From: Pseudorhizobium endolithicum
Lineage (GTDB): Bacteria; Pseudomonadota; Alphaproteobacteria; Rhizobiales; Rhizobiaceae
NCBI RefSeq assembly: GCF_902153245.2
Contig: NZ_CABFWF030000008.1
Coordinates: forward strand, 1-64,000
Direction: 5' to 3'
Length of the DNA stretch: 64,000 nt
The translations under genes and the position numbers were made by a program. Position 1 is the stretch's first letter. The number at the start of each line of letters is the position of its first letter. This document shows, in pieces, positions 16,503-25,543 of this stretch. Under the pieces are notes generated by a model. The model was not told the DNA's origin, searched no databases, and saw only the letters and a list, made by a program, of their open reading frames with translations.

Positions 16503-16533
16503 TTAACCACACCCATAACGAGATCATTAACCA
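16503..16533 (+). promoter_or_regulatory. paired TTAACCA motifs upstream of cpaB
   Basis: TTAACCA occurs at 16503-16509 and again at 16527-16533, 24 bases apart in the same orientation, in the 109-base gap before cpaB. The spacing of about two helical turns suggests binding sites for a dimeric regulator; TTAACC is close to CtrA half-sites. The match is suggestive only. Confidence 0.3.
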
Positions 16534-16589
16534 TACTTACACCATTGGCAGCCATTCTGCGGACAGATTGAGTCCCGCGAGGAATGGTC

Positions 16590-17399
16590 ATGAAACCCGC
16601 TCGTATCCTGATTTTGACGGTTGCCGTCGTTGCCGCCGGCCTGGCCGGCGTCCTGGCGATGCGGCTTTCCGGCACGAGCGCGCCGCAGATCGCGGAAACC
16701 ATCATCGAGAAGCAGCCGACCATCAACGTGCTGGCTTCCGCCGGCAACCTCCCCGTTGGCAGCCGCCTCAACGAGGAAAACCTGCATTGGCTGGCCTGGC
16801 CGCAGGACGGCATGGTCGAAGGCCTCATCACGCAAGCAGCCCGCCCGGACGCCGTTACCGAGCTGAACGGCATGGTCGTACGCCTGCCCATGTTCGACGG
16901 CGAGCCGGTGCGTGCGGAAAAGATCGCGGACGCCTCCAACCGGATCATGTCGTCCCTTCTGCCTGCGGGTAAACGGGCGGTCGCAACGGAAATCTCGGTC
17001 GCGACCGGCGCGGGCGGCTTCGTTCTGCCGAATGACCGGGTCGACGTCATCATGGTCCGCCGCGGCGAGGAAGGACGCTTCCTGACAGAAGAAGTGCTGA
17101 CCAATATCCGGGTTCTGGCCGTCGACCAGCAGATCCAGGAAAGTGCCGACGGACAGAAGACGGTTCTGGGCACGACAGCCACTCTCGAACTGACGCCCGA
17201 GCAGGCGAAGGTTATCGCGGTCGCCCAGCAGATGGCGGACCGCCTGACGCTGGCGCTTCGTTCGGTCGCCGATGCGCAGGAGCCGGACACGATCGCCGCC
17301 GACTACCTGCTGAGCGGCAGCGGACGCGCCGAGGTGCAGGTGATCAAGTCGGGCTCCATCGTCGGCAGCCAGAAGAGCAATGACACGCATACGCAATGA
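16590..17399 (+). CDS. cpaB: Flp pilus assembly protein CpaB/RcpC
   Basis: The 269-residue protein has one N-terminal membrane anchor (residues 5-25) and a periplasmic part with an SAF/beta-clip domain at roughly 45-110 (VLASAGNLPVGSRLNEENLHW), then the RcpC-type domain with VATGAGGFVLPNDRVDVIMV. CpaB proteins are thought to work with the CpaC secretin at the outer membrane and peptidoglycan. ATG 16590 is preferred to ATG 16584, since GAGGA ends at 16583. The C terminus overlaps cpaC by 20 bases if cpaC starts at 17380. Confidence 0.9.
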   Translation: MKPARILILTVAVVAAGLAGVLAMRLSGTSAPQIAETIIEKQPTINVLASAGNLPVGSRLNEENLHWLAWPQDGMVEGLITQAARPDAVTELNGMVVRLPMFDGEPVRAEKIADASNRIMSSLLPAGKRAVATEISVATGAGGFVLPNDRVDVIMVRRGEEGRFLTEEVLTNIRVLAVDQQIQESADGQKTVLGTTATLELTPEQAKVIAVAQQMADRLTLALRSVADAQEPDTIAADYLLSGSGRAEVQVIKSGSIVGSQKSNDTHTQ

Positions 17400-18906
17400 A
17401 CGGAGCGCGGACGTGACGATAAGGGAACGCATTTTGCGAGGTTCCGCGGCGGCAGGCCTGGCACTCGCCATGGCCGTGTCGGGCATTCCCGCGCCCACGG
17501 GCAACGGCCTGTTGTCGGCCCCTCAGGCGCTTGCACAGGACGGCAGCATCGTCCGCATCAGCGAGGTCGGCGCCGGCGCGCGAAAGCGTCTGAAGCTTGG
17601 ACTCAACAAGGCGCTGGTCGTCGATCTTCCGGCCGATGCCCATGACATCCTCGTCGCCGATCCCTCCATGGCCGATGCGGTGACCCGCACCTCGCGGCGG
17701 ATCTACCTCTTCGGGAAGACGGTGGGCCAGACCAACATCTTCATCTTCGGCCGTGGCGGCGAGGAGATCGTGGCGATCGACCTGGAGATCGAGCGCGACA
17801 TTTCCGGCCTTGAAGCCAATCTGCGCCGCTTCCTGCCGGATTCCAGCATCAAGGTCGAGATCATCTCCGACAACATCGTCCTGAGCGGCACGGTGCGGAC
17901 GCCGCAGGACGCAACCCAGGCGACCAAGCTTGCCACCATCTTCCTGAAGGGCGGCGAAGCCACCACCCGCAACCAGGTGGCCACCAGCGAAAGCAGCGGC
18001 GACGGTGCCGTAGCGATCTATGCCGAGGGACGCCAGCAGTCGCAGGTCGTGAACCTGCTGACCATCGAGGGCGAGGACCAGGTCACCCTGAAGGTGACGG
18101 TGGCAGAGATCCGCCGCGAAGTCCTCAAGCAACTGGGCTTCGACAACAGCTTCGTCCGACAGCCCGCCGGCACCAGCCAGGGCCTCGACGTCTTCGCCAT
18201 CGGTGCGGGAAGCGCCGGCCTGTCGGGCACGATCGCCGGAACCGCCGGCCGCATGGGCATCGAGACCGCGCTGAGCGCGCTGGAACAGGCGAAGGCCATC
18301 CGCACGCTCGCCGAACCGACTCTGACCGCGATCTCGGGACAGTCCGCAACCTTCAATTCCGGCGGCGAACGTCTCTACGCCACCACGAATTCCGACGGCG
18401 ATACCGTTCTGAATCCCTATTCCTACGGCATATCGCTCGGGTTCACCCCCACCGTGCTGTCTTCCGGGCGCATCAGCCTGCGCATCCAGACCCGTGTCTC
18501 GGAGCCGGTGGCGACAAATACCGGCGGCGTCGAATTCCGCAAGCGCGACGCGGAAACCGTGCTGGAACTTCCTTCCGGCGGCTCCATCGCTCTTGCCGGG
18601 CTGATCCGGGACGATGTGCAGCAGGGCATGAGCGGCACGCCCGGCGTGTCCAAGCTTCCCCTGTTCGGCGCCTTGTTCCGGGAGAAGACCCTGGAGCGCA
18701 CGGAAACCGAACTCGTCATCATCGCGACGCCCTATCTCGTGCGGCCTGTGGCTCGCAATGACCTGTCGCGTCCCGATGACAACTTCAACCCGGCAAGCGA
18801 CGTCGCGAGCGTCTTCCTCGGCCATGTGAACCGCATCTACGGCCGAAAGGATGAACCGCCTCCCTCGCTTCCTTACGAAGGCAATGTGGGGTTCATCTAC
18901 AAATGA
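17380..18906 (+). CDS. cpaC: Flp pilus outer-membrane secretin CpaC/RcpA
   Basis: This is the outer-membrane channel of the Flp/Tad pilus. The 508 residues comprise a signal peptide (cleavage near ALAQ, about 53), the pilus N-domain at 65-135, a BON-like domain at about 140-220 (VEIISDNIVLSGTVRTPQDA) and the secretin domain at 300-470 with VLELPSGGSIALAGLI and the terminal ETELVIIATPYLVRP signature. The start is uncertain: ATG 17380 overlaps cpaB, while GTG 17413 has ACGGAGCG upstream and gives a shorter, more typical signal peptide. Confidence 0.92.
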   Translation: MTRIRNERSADVTIRERILRGSAAAGLALAMAVSGIPAPTGNGLLSAPQALAQDGSIVRISEVGAGARKRLKLGLNKALVVDLPADAHDILVADPSMADAVTRTSRRIYLFGKTVGQTNIFIFGRGGEEIVAIDLEIERDISGLEANLRRFLPDSSIKVEIISDNIVLSGTVRTPQDATQATKLATIFLKGGEATTRNQVATSESSGDGAVAIYAEGRQQSQVVNLLTIEGEDQVTLKVTVAEIRREVLKQLGFDNSFVRQPAGTSQGLDVFAIGAGSAGLSGTIAGTAGRMGIETALSALEQAKAIRTLAEPTLTAISGQSATFNSGGERLYATTNSDGDTVLNPYSYGISLGFTPTVLSSGRISLRIQTRVSEPVATNTGGVEFRKRDAETVLELPSGGSIALAGLIRDDVQQGMSGTPGVSKLPLFGALFREKTLERTETELVIIATPYLVRPVARNDLSRPDDNFNPASDVASVFLGHVNRIYGRKDEPPPSLPYEGNVGFIYK

Positions 18907-19649
18907 GCGACGCGGGCTTTCCCTCACCCATCCGCCCCAGGCCGCACGAAAGGCGCCGGACGATGAATATACTCTCCCCCCATTCCGCTTTGTTGTCGGG
19001 AAGGCCGGTGGCCGCACTTTTCGGCGTCGCGCTGCTGGTGACCGGCTGCGCAAACCCGGACGGCGTCACCACCGGGTCGCTGCCTGACGACTACCGCACA
19101 CGCCATCCCATCACGATCGGCGAGGCGGAGAAGGTGATCGACATTCCGATTGCCGCCGGTGATCATGGGCTGACCACGGGCCAGCGCGAAGTGATCGCAG
19201 GCTTCGCGCAGGAATATCTGCGCGCGTCCGAGGGCATCATCCGGATCCAGACCCCGCAGGGCGCCCTCAATTCCGGCGCCGCAGCCTATGCCGCGGGCGA
19301 TATCCGTCGGCTTCTCGTGCGCATGGGCGTGCCGAAGAACAGGATCCTCCAGACAGGATTTGCCGCCGATGGTTACGGCGCCTCCGCTCCCGTCCGGCTG
19401 AGCTTCGTGGCGATCACCGCCCAGACGGCGCCTTGCGGCGAGTGGCCGGCCGACATGACGCTGAATACCGTCGAGAACAAGAACTACTACAATTTCGGCT
19501 GCGCCAGCCAGCGCAACCTGGCGGCCCAGATCGCAAATCCCAACGATCTGCTCGGCCCGCGCCGCATGACGCCGCCGGACGCCGAACAGCGTGGGCAGGC
19601 AATGCAGCGCTACCGCGAATCCTATACCGAGCTAAAGGACATGGAATGA
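18903..19649 (+). CDS. cpaD: Flp pilus assembly lipoprotein CpaD
   Basis: The 248-residue outer-membrane-targeted lipoprotein helps place or stabilise the CpaC secretin. The lipobox LLVTGC has its cysteine at residue 49 counted from ATG 18903, or 29 from an in-frame ATG 18963 that gives a more standard signal peptide. The body has the CpaD family features: HPITIGEAEKVIDIPI, GYGASAPVRLSFV and the conserved FGCASQRNLAAQIANPNDLLGPR segment. ATG 18903 overlaps the cpaC stop as ATGA. Confidence 0.92.
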   Translation: MSDAGFPSPIRPRPHERRRTMNILSPHSALLSGRPVAALFGVALLVTGCANPDGVTTGSLPDDYRTRHPITIGEAEKVIDIPIAAGDHGLTTGQREVIAGFAQEYLRASEGIIRIQTPQGALNSGAAAYAAGDIRRLLVRMGVPKNRILQTGFAADGYGASAPVRLSFVAITAQTAPCGEWPADMTLNTVENKNYYNFGCASQRNLAAQIANPNDLLGPRRMTPPDAEQRGQAMQRYRESYTELKDME

Positions 19650-19680
19650 TCTCCTTCGCCTCGATCCCGCAGGTGGCCAC

Positions 19681-20970
19681 ATGAGCCCGGTCCAGTATTC
19701 CATCGCTGTCGAGTCGGATAGCCGCGACGCGCCCCATGACGCGGCCGCTCAAGCCGACCTTGCGACCCTCCGGCCGCTCCCGCGCATCTCCATCCATGCC
19801 TTCTGCGAAAGCGACGCCATGCAGAGGACGATGGAGCGGATGGCTCGTGACCGGCGGATGGCCAAGGTCAACATGCGGGTCAACAACGGCAGTATCGAAG
19901 CTGCCGCCAACATGTTCGCCTCGGCCCCCACGCCGAACCTCATCATCATCGAGACCGATGCCGAGCCGGGCCACCTGCTGGCGGAACTTGCTCCGCTGGC
20001 GGAGGTCTGCGACCCCTCCACCCGCGTCATCATCGTCGGACGCTACAACGACATCGCGCTCTACCGAGACCTGATCCGCAACGGCATTTCGGAATATCTC
20101 GTCGGCCCCGTTCAGATGCCCGACATGCTTGCCTCGGTCGCAACGATCTTCGTCGATCCGGATGCAGAGCCGCTCGGCAAGGCAATCGCCTTCATCGGCG
20201 CAAAGGGCGGCGCAGGCTCGTCGACCGTTGCGCATAACTGCGCCTTCGGCATTTCCAGCCTGTTCTCCACCGAGACCATCCTGGCCGACCTGGACCTGCC
20301 CTTCGGCACCGCGAACATCGACTTCGACCAGGATCCGGCACAGGGGATCGCGGAAGCGGTGTTCGCGCCCGAACGCCTCGACGAGGTGTTTCTGGACCGA
20401 CTTCTGACCAAATGCTCGGAGCATCTCTCGCTGCTCGCCGCACCGTCCATTCTCGATCGGGCCTACGACTACGGCGGAACCGCGTTCCAGCCCGTCGTCG
20501 AAATCCTGCAGCGAAGCGCGCCGGTCGCGGTACTCGACCTGCCCCACGCATGGTCGGAATGGACACGCTCCGTCCTGGCGGAGGCCGACGAAGTGGTCAT
20601 CACGGCGGTGCCGGATCTCGCCAATCTCCGCAATACCAAGAACATGCTCGACGCACTGCGCAAGCTGCGGCCGAACGATCGCCTGCCGCATCTGGTGTTG
20701 AACCAGGTCGGCATGCCGAAGCGGCCGGAGATCGCGCCTTCCGACTTCATGGAAGCGCTGGAGATCGAGCCGGCCGCCATTCTTCCGTTCGACGTGCAGC
20801 TCTTCGGCAATGCCGCCAACAGTGGCCGGATGATTGCCGAGGTCGACGCCAAGTCGCCGGCGGCAGAAACCTTCTCGCAGATCTGCCACATCGTCACGGG
20901 CCGTTCGGAGCTGAAGAAGGCAAGGAAGGGCGGACTCACAAAGATGCTGGGAATGCTCCGGCGCAAGTAA
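19681..20970 (+). CDS. cpaE: Flp pilus localisation ATPase CpaE/TadZ
   Basis: The 429-residue MinD/ParA-like protein positions the pilus machine, usually at a cell pole. Residues 35-155 form an atypical receiver-like domain (LIIIETDA, VIIVGRYNDIALYRDLIRNGISEYL) of the kind that fixes TadZ to a pole. An ATPase domain follows, with the deviant Walker A GAKGGAGSST at 173-182 and DLDLPFGTANIDFDQDP. AGGTGG lies just before ATG 19681. It sits between cpaD and cpaF in the standard order. Confidence 0.93.
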   Translation: MSPVQYSIAVESDSRDAPHDAAAQADLATLRPLPRISIHAFCESDAMQRTMERMARDRRMAKVNMRVNNGSIEAAANMFASAPTPNLIIIETDAEPGHLLAELAPLAEVCDPSTRVIIVGRYNDIALYRDLIRNGISEYLVGPVQMPDMLASVATIFVDPDAEPLGKAIAFIGAKGGAGSSTVAHNCAFGISSLFSTETILADLDLPFGTANIDFDQDPAQGIAEAVFAPERLDEVFLDRLLTKCSEHLSLLAAPSILDRAYDYGGTAFQPVVEILQRSAPVAVLDLPHAWSEWTRSVLAEADEVVITAVPDLANLRNTKNMLDALRKLRPNDRLPHLVLNQVGMPKRPEIAPSDFMEALEIEPAAILPFDVQLFGNAANSGRMIAEVDAKSPAAETFSQICHIVTGRSELKKARKGGLTKMLGMLRRK

Positions 20971-20997
20971 CGGGCCAAGCCAGGACGGGATGGATTG

Positions 20998-22491
20998 ATG
21001 TTCGGAAAACGTGGACAGGACGGCTTCGGAAAAGCAGGGGGCATGGTCGCCCCGCCTGCGGCCCCACCCGCGGCGTCCGCTCCGGCGGCAGCGCCTGCCC
21101 GCGGGCCGGAGGTCTTTGCCGAACCCGTGGCGGACCCGCTGCTGTCGCGGCAACAGGTGGCCCCGCCTCCCCTGGCCCCAGCCACGGCCCGCAAGAAGCC
21201 GGCGCGGACAGAGCTCTACTACGACACCAAGAGCCAGGTCTTCTCCGCGCTGATCGACACGATCGATCTGTCTCAACTGGCGAAGCTCGACGGCGAAAGC
21301 GCGCGGGAGGAAATCCGCGACATCGTCAACGACATCATCACCATCAAGAACTTCGCCATGTCGATCTCGGAGCAGGAGGAACTGCTCGAGGACATCTGCA
21401 ACGACGTGCTCGGCTATGGTCCGCTCGAACCGCTTCTCGCGCGTGACGACATTGCCGACATCATGGTCAACGGCTCGGGGCAGACCTTCATCGAAGTCGG
21501 CGGCAAGACGATCGAATCCGATATCCGTTTCCGCGACAACGCGCAGCTTCTGTCGATCTGCCAGCGCATCGTCAGCCAGGTCGGCCGGCGCGTCGACGAA
21601 TCGTCCCCCATCTGCGACGCCCGCCTGCCCGACGGCTCCCGCGTGAACGTCATCGCGCCGCCGCTGGCGATCGATGGCCCGGCACTGACCATCCGCAAGT
21701 TCAAGAAGGACAAGCTCACCCTCGATCAACTGGTCAGATACGGGTCGATCACGGCGGAGGGTGCCGTGCTGCTGCAGATCATTGGCCGGGTCCGCTGCAA
21801 CGTGGTGATCTCCGGCGGTACGGGTTCGGGCAAGACCACCCTGCTCAACTGCCTGACCCGCCATATCGACGCGGACGAACGGGTCATCACCTGCGAGGAC
21901 ACCGCGGAACTGCAACTGCAGCAGCCTCACGTCGTGCGGCTGGAAACCCGTCCTCCGAACATCGAGGGCGAGGGCGAGATCACCATGCGCGACCTGGTGA
22001 AGAACTGCCTGCGCATGCGCCCCGAGCGGATCATCGTCGGCGAAGTGCGCGGCCCGGAGGTTTTCGACCTCCTGCAGGCGATGAACACGGGCCATGACGG
22101 GTCGATGGGCACCATTCACGCCAATTCACCTCGCGAATGCCTGAGCCGCATGGAATCGATGATCGCCATGGGCGGCTTCGGCCTGCCGGCCAAGACGGTG
22201 CGGGAAATCATTTCCGGCTCGGTGGATGTGATCGTCCAGGCCGCGCGCTTGCGCGACGGCTCCCGCCGGATCACGCACGTCACCGAAGTCATCGGCATGG
22301 AAGGCGACGTCATCGTCACCCAGGACCTGATGCGCTACGAGATCGAGGGTGAGGACGCCGGCGGCAGGCTGATCGGCCGGCATGTCTCCACCGGCATTTC
22401 CAAGCCGCATTTCTGGGATCGCGCCCGTTATTTCAACGAGGAGCGGCGCCTGGCGGCGGCACTGGACGCCATGGAACAGGTGGCGGGCTAG
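20998..22491 (+). CDS. cpaF: Flp pilus assembly/retraction ATPase CpaF/TadA
   Basis: This secretion ATPase drives polymerisation and, in Caulobacter, retraction of the Flp pilus. The 497 residues begin with an Ala/Pro-rich linker (15-65). The conserved N-terminal domain follows ([24 protein letters not shown], cited in part), then Walker [10 protein letters not shown] at 273-281, the Asp box [10 protein letters not shown], Walker B region [16 protein letters not shown] and the His box [15 protein letters not shown] 20998 is preceded by AGGACGGGA; a TTG three bases earlier is possible. Confidence 0.95.
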   Translation: MFGKRGQDGFGKAGGMVAPPAAPPAASAPAAAPARGPEVFAEPVADPLLSRQQVAPPPLAPATARKKPARTELYYDTKSQVFSALIDTIDLSQLAKLDGESAREEIRDIVNDIITIKNFAMSISEQEELLEDICNDVLGYGPLEPLLARDDIADIMVNGSGQTFIEVGGKTIESDIRFRDNAQLLSICQRIVSQVGRRVDESSPICDARLPDGSRVNVIAPPLAIDGPALTIRKFKKDKLTLDQLVRYGSITAEGAVLLQIIGRVRCNVVISGGTGSGKTTLLNCLTRHIDADERVITCEDTAELQLQQPHVVRLETRPPNIEGEGEITMRDLVKNCLRMRPERIIVGEVRGPEVFDLLQAMNTGHDGSMGTIHANSPRECLSRMESMIAMGGFGLPAKTVREIISGSVDVIVQAARLRDGSRRITHVTEVIGMEGDVIVTQDLMRYEIEGEDAGGRLIGRHVSTGISKPHFWDRARYFNEERRLAAALDAMEQVAG

Positions 22492-22499
22492 AGGGCTTC

Positions 22500-23513
22500 A
22501 TGTTCGGTCTCGATCCCAACGTCCTGCTGATCACTACCCTCGCGGCAATTTCTGCCGGGGGTCTGTGCTACGCACTGCTGTTCTCGCGGATCGAAACCGA
22601 GAAAAAGGCAGACGCTCGAATCAATCGCGTGAAATCAGCCGAGACGGACCTCGGCAAGGTCAAGGCCGCCCGCGACCGGGTTCAGGAGATGTCGAAGCGC
22701 CGCAAGTCCGTGCAGGATTCGCTGAAGGAACTCGAGAAAAAGCAGGAAGAGAAATCCCGCAGGATCGGTGATGGCAGCATCAAGTCCCGCCTCGCGCAGA
22801 CCGGCCTTCCCCTGCGTCCGCCGCATTTCTACATCATGAGCGGCGTTCTCGGCCTTGTCGTTCTGTTCATGGTGCTTCTCTCCGGTGCGCCTCTCCTCGC
22901 AGCCTTCGGTGCGGCCTTCGCCGCCGCCATCGGTATGCCGCGCTGGATCGTGGGGTTTCTCGTCAAGCGCCGGCAGAAGCAGTTTCTGAACGAGTTTCCG
23001 AATGCGCTCGACGTGATGGTACGGTCCATCAAGTCGGGACTCCCCCTCAATGATGCCCTGCGTCTGATCGCTTCGGACGGACAGGAGCCGGTCCGGACGG
23101 AATTCCGCCGCGTGATAGAATCACAGCAGGTGGGGCTGAGCATCCCGGAAGCCTGCGTGCGGATGATGCAGACCATGCCTCTGCCGGAGGTCAACTTCTT
23201 CTCGATCGTGATCACCATCCAAAGCCAGGCCGGCGGCAACCTGTCGGAAGCGCTCGGGAACCTTGCGCGGGTTCTGCGGGAGCGCAAGAAGATGAAGGCG
23301 AAGGTTCAGGCTCTCTCGATGGAGGCGAAGGCTTCCGCGGTCATCATCGGAGCCCTGCCCTTCATCGTGGCCCTGCTCGTCTACCTGACTTCCCCCGACT
23401 ACATGACCATCCTGTTCACCGACTCGCGCGGCCACATCATCATGCTGTTCTCCGGGATATGGATGTCGATCGGCATCCTGGTGATGCGCAACATGATCAA
23501 CTTCGACATATAG
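22500..23513 (+). CDS. tadB: Flp pilus inner-membrane platform protein TadB
   Basis: The 337-residue protein of the T2SS-F family forms the inner-membrane platform on which CpaF acts. One N-terminal membrane helix is followed by a highly charged coiled-coil stretch (about 35-95), two helices near 105-150, the cytoplasmic F domain (FLNEFPNALDVMVRSIKSGLPLNDAL) and two C-terminal membrane helices. It starts eight bases after the cpaF stop; AGAGGG is the ribosome site. Confidence 0.93.
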   Translation: MFGLDPNVLLITTLAAISAGGLCYALLFSRIETEKKADARINRVKSAETDLGKVKAARDRVQEMSKRRKSVQDSLKELEKKQEEKSRRIGDGSIKSRLAQTGLPLRPPHFYIMSGVLGLVVLFMVLLSGAPLLAAFGAAFAAAIGMPRWIVGFLVKRRQKQFLNEFPNALDVMVRSIKSGLPLNDALRLIASDGQEPVRTEFRRVIESQQVGLSIPEACVRMMQTMPLPEVNFFSIVITIQSQAGGNLSEALGNLARVLRERKKMKAKVQALSMEAKASAVIIGALPFIVALLVYLTSPDYMTILFTDSRGHIIMLFSGIWMSIGILVMRNMINFDI

Positions 23514-23522
23514 GGGGATCGG

Positions 23523-24503
23523 GTGACCAAGGATTTCGCCGCGACGCTCACCGATCCGGTCCTGCTCTTTGCGGCCCTGGTCGCGATCGCCGTCTTCGCC
23601 ACGCTTTACTCCCTTGCAAGCCCGTTCCTCGAAAAGGGTGACCTCAACAAGCGCATGAAGGCGGTGTCCACCGAGCGGGAACAGATGCGGGCGCGGGAAA
23701 GGGCCCGCATGAATGCGGAAGCCTCCCGGGCGACACTGCGGACGCACAACAATCAATCGGCTTCCCAACTGGTCGAACGCTTCAACCTGCGCAAGGCGCT
23801 CGTCGACGAAAATACGGTCAACCGCCTGCGTGCCGCCGGACTGCGCTCGCAGAACGCGCTCAATATCTTCCTGGCGGCGCGCTTCCTCTTGCCCTTCGTC
23901 TTCCTGAGCCTGGCGCTCGTCTGGATCTTCGTGCTCGGCAACCTTCCGGACCGGCCTTTCGCGATCCGCATGCTCGTTGCAATCGTCTGCGCCTATATCG
24001 GCTTCTATCTCCCGAACATCTACGTCAGCAACCGGGTGACGAAGCGCCAGTTGTCCATCAAACGGGCGTGGCCGGATGCGCTCGACCTGATGCTGATCTG
24101 CGTGGAGTCCGGTATTTCCATCGAGGCGGCGATGCGGCGGGTTGCCGAGGAAATGGCCAATCAGTCGCCGGAACTGGCCGAGGAGATGGTGCTGACCACA
24201 GCGGAGCTTTCCTTCCTTCAGGACCGGCGCGTCGCGCTGGAGAACCTCGGCCTGCGCACGCAGCTCGATACCGTAAAGAACGTGACCCAGGCATTGATCC
24301 AGGCGGAACGCTACGGGACACCGATCGCACAGGCCCTGCGCGTTCTGGCGCAGGAAGGTCGTGATGAGCGGATGAACGAGGCGGAGAAGAAGGCGGCAGC
24401 CCTGCCGCCGAAGCTCACCGTGCCGATGATCCTGTTTTTCCTGCCCGTCCTGGTGGCGGTCATCCTCGGTCCCGCCGGCATCCAGGTCGCCGACCGATTC
24501 TAA
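23523..24503 (+). CDS. tadC: Flp pilus inner-membrane platform protein TadC
   Basis: This is the second T2SS-F platform protein (326 residues), the partner of TadB. Features are an N-terminal helix, a basic cytoplasmic stretch, the F domain (RAWPDALDLMLICVESGISIEAAMRRVAEE, cited in part) and the C-terminal PPKLTVPMILFFLPVLVAVILGPA helix. GTG 23523 follows GGGGGATCG. A bidirectional terminator follows, closing the plus-strand pilus operon. Confidence 0.93.
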   Translation: MTKDFAATLTDPVLLFAALVAIAVFATLYSLASPFLEKGDLNKRMKAVSTEREQMRARERARMNAEASRATLRTHNNQSASQLVERFNLRKALVDENTVNRLRAAGLRSQNALNIFLAARFLLPFVFLSLALVWIFVLGNLPDRPFAIRMLVAIVCAYIGFYLPNIYVSNRVTKRQLSIKRAWPDALDLMLICVESGISIEAAMRRVAEEMANQSPELAEEMVLTTAELSFLQDRRVALENLGLRTQLDTVKNVTQALIQAERYGTPIAQALRVLAQEGRDERMNEAEKKAAALPPKLTVPMILFFLPVLVAVILGPAGIQVADRF

Positions 24504-24517
24504 GGCTCAGGCACAGG

Positions 24518-24552
24518 AAAAAGGCCCGGCGGAGCTCCAGCGGGCCTTTTTT
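24518..24552. terminator. bidirectional terminator between tadC and tadD
   Basis: AAAAAGGCCCG (24518-24528) pairs with CGGGCCTTTTT (24541-24551) around a 12-base loop; the A-run and T-run flanks allow termination on both strands. It lies between two convergent genes. Confidence 0.9.
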
Positions 24553-24581
24553 GCGCAATCCCTCCGAAAGATCTGGCGCGA

Positions 24582-25406
24582 TCAGTTCGTCGCCGTCGGC
24601 TTTGCGTCCTTGTCGGCGAGCTTTGCCCAGTTGTTCTGCTGGGACAGCATGGACCGCAGATAGGTGACGTTAGCATTTGCCTGCTGCTGCGAAAGCTCGC
24701 GTCTGGCGATCTCCTCGGCCTCCTTGAAGCGGCCCTGCAGGCCCACGACCAGCGCCAGGTTCTGCCGAACCCGGCTGTCGGCCGCCGGCTGCTGCGCGGC
24801 GGAGCGCATGTAGGTCTCGGCCGTATGCAGGTCGCCAGACAGCACGTAGGACATGCCGAGATTGGAGATCACGGTCGGCTCGTTCGGCTGGCTGTCCAGA
24901 GCCATTCTGTACTTTTGCCGGGCTTCGTCGGAGCGCCCGAGTTGGTCCAGCACGGCCCCTTCGGCGGAATAGAGGCGCCAGTCGGGCCGGTCCGGCGTCT
25001 GGGCCCGCCGGATGGTCGCCAGCGCCTGCTCCAACTGCCCGGCCGCTGCCTGCGCCTTGCCATAGGCGGCCAGGACATCACGGTCGGTGGGATGGGCGAT
25101 CACGACCTGCTGCATCACCGCGAGCGCCTGCGTATGCTTGCCGGTCATGCCGAGGACCTGGGCGTAACGCAGCCCCGTCTCGCGATCCTTCGGATTGCGT
25201 TCATAGGCGGCGCCGATGGAGTTCTCCACCCGGTCCAGTTCCGCGGCACCCATGGTTTCGAGCGACGCGTGGGAAGACGGGATGGATCCGGTCGTGGTGA
25301 CGTCCTTCTTCGTTGCGCATCCCGCGATCGCGATGGAAACAAGGAGGGCAGCCGTGGTCTGCGTAAGTCGGGTCCTGCGGCGTCTTCCGGCTGCTGTGAT
25401 CGTCAT
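24582..25406 (-). CDS. tadD: TPR lipoprotein TadD
   Basis: The 274-residue lipoprotein has lipobox SIAIAGC with C30 and several tetratricopeptide repeats from about residue 60 to 240 (GLRYAQVLGMTGKHTQALAVMQQV, YSAEGAVLDQLGRSDEARQKYRMAL and SNLGMSYVLSGDLHTAETYM regions). TadD is a PilF-like pilotin for the Tad secretin. It is on the opposite strand to the rest of the locus. ATG 25406 is used; the frame extends to 25601 without a credible signal sequence. The C-terminal tail is polar (NNWAKLADKDAKPTATN). Confidence 0.88.
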   Translation of the reverse strand: MTITAAGRRRRTRLTQTTAALLVSIAIAGCATKKDVTTTGSIPSSHASLETMGAAELDRVENSIGAAYERNPKDRETGLRYAQVLGMTGKHTQALAVMQQVVIAHPTDRDVLAAYGKAQAAAGQLEQALATIRRAQTPDRPDWRLYSAEGAVLDQLGRSDEARQKYRMALDSQPNEPTVISNLGMSYVLSGDLHTAETYMRSAAQQPAADSRVRQNLALVVGLQGRFKEAEEIARRELSQQQANANVTYLRSMLSQQNNWAKLADKDAKPTATN

Positions 25407-25486
25407 GGCGTTCGCTTCTCGTCGGTCCTGCGCCGGCGCATCCTCAGAAATGCTGGCGGAGGCGGTGGCATATTCCTCGCTCCAGC

Positions 25487-25516
25487 AATAGACTGTTAAC
25501 CCTAATAGACGGTTAA
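25487..25516. repeat. tandem 17-bp direct repeat in the tadD/aminopeptidase intergenic region
   Basis: AATAGACTGTTAA (25487-25499) and AATAGACGGTTAA (25504-25516) share 12 of 13 bases at a period of 17. They lie between the divergent tadD (start 25406) and aminopeptidase (start 25544) genes, 28-57 bases before the latter. A regulator site is likely; the GTTAA cores also occur near other pilus genes here. Confidence 0.55.
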
Positions 25517-25543
25517 AAGCCTGATTCCGCAGCAGAAGGTCCC

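Noticed and set aside
19414-22119. 901-codon minus-strand open frame opposite cpaD, cpaE and cpaF
   Set aside because: It is a shadow of high-GC coding on the other strand. The protein is low in recognised motifs and rich in Arg/Asp/Gly, while the plus-strand genes have clear families.
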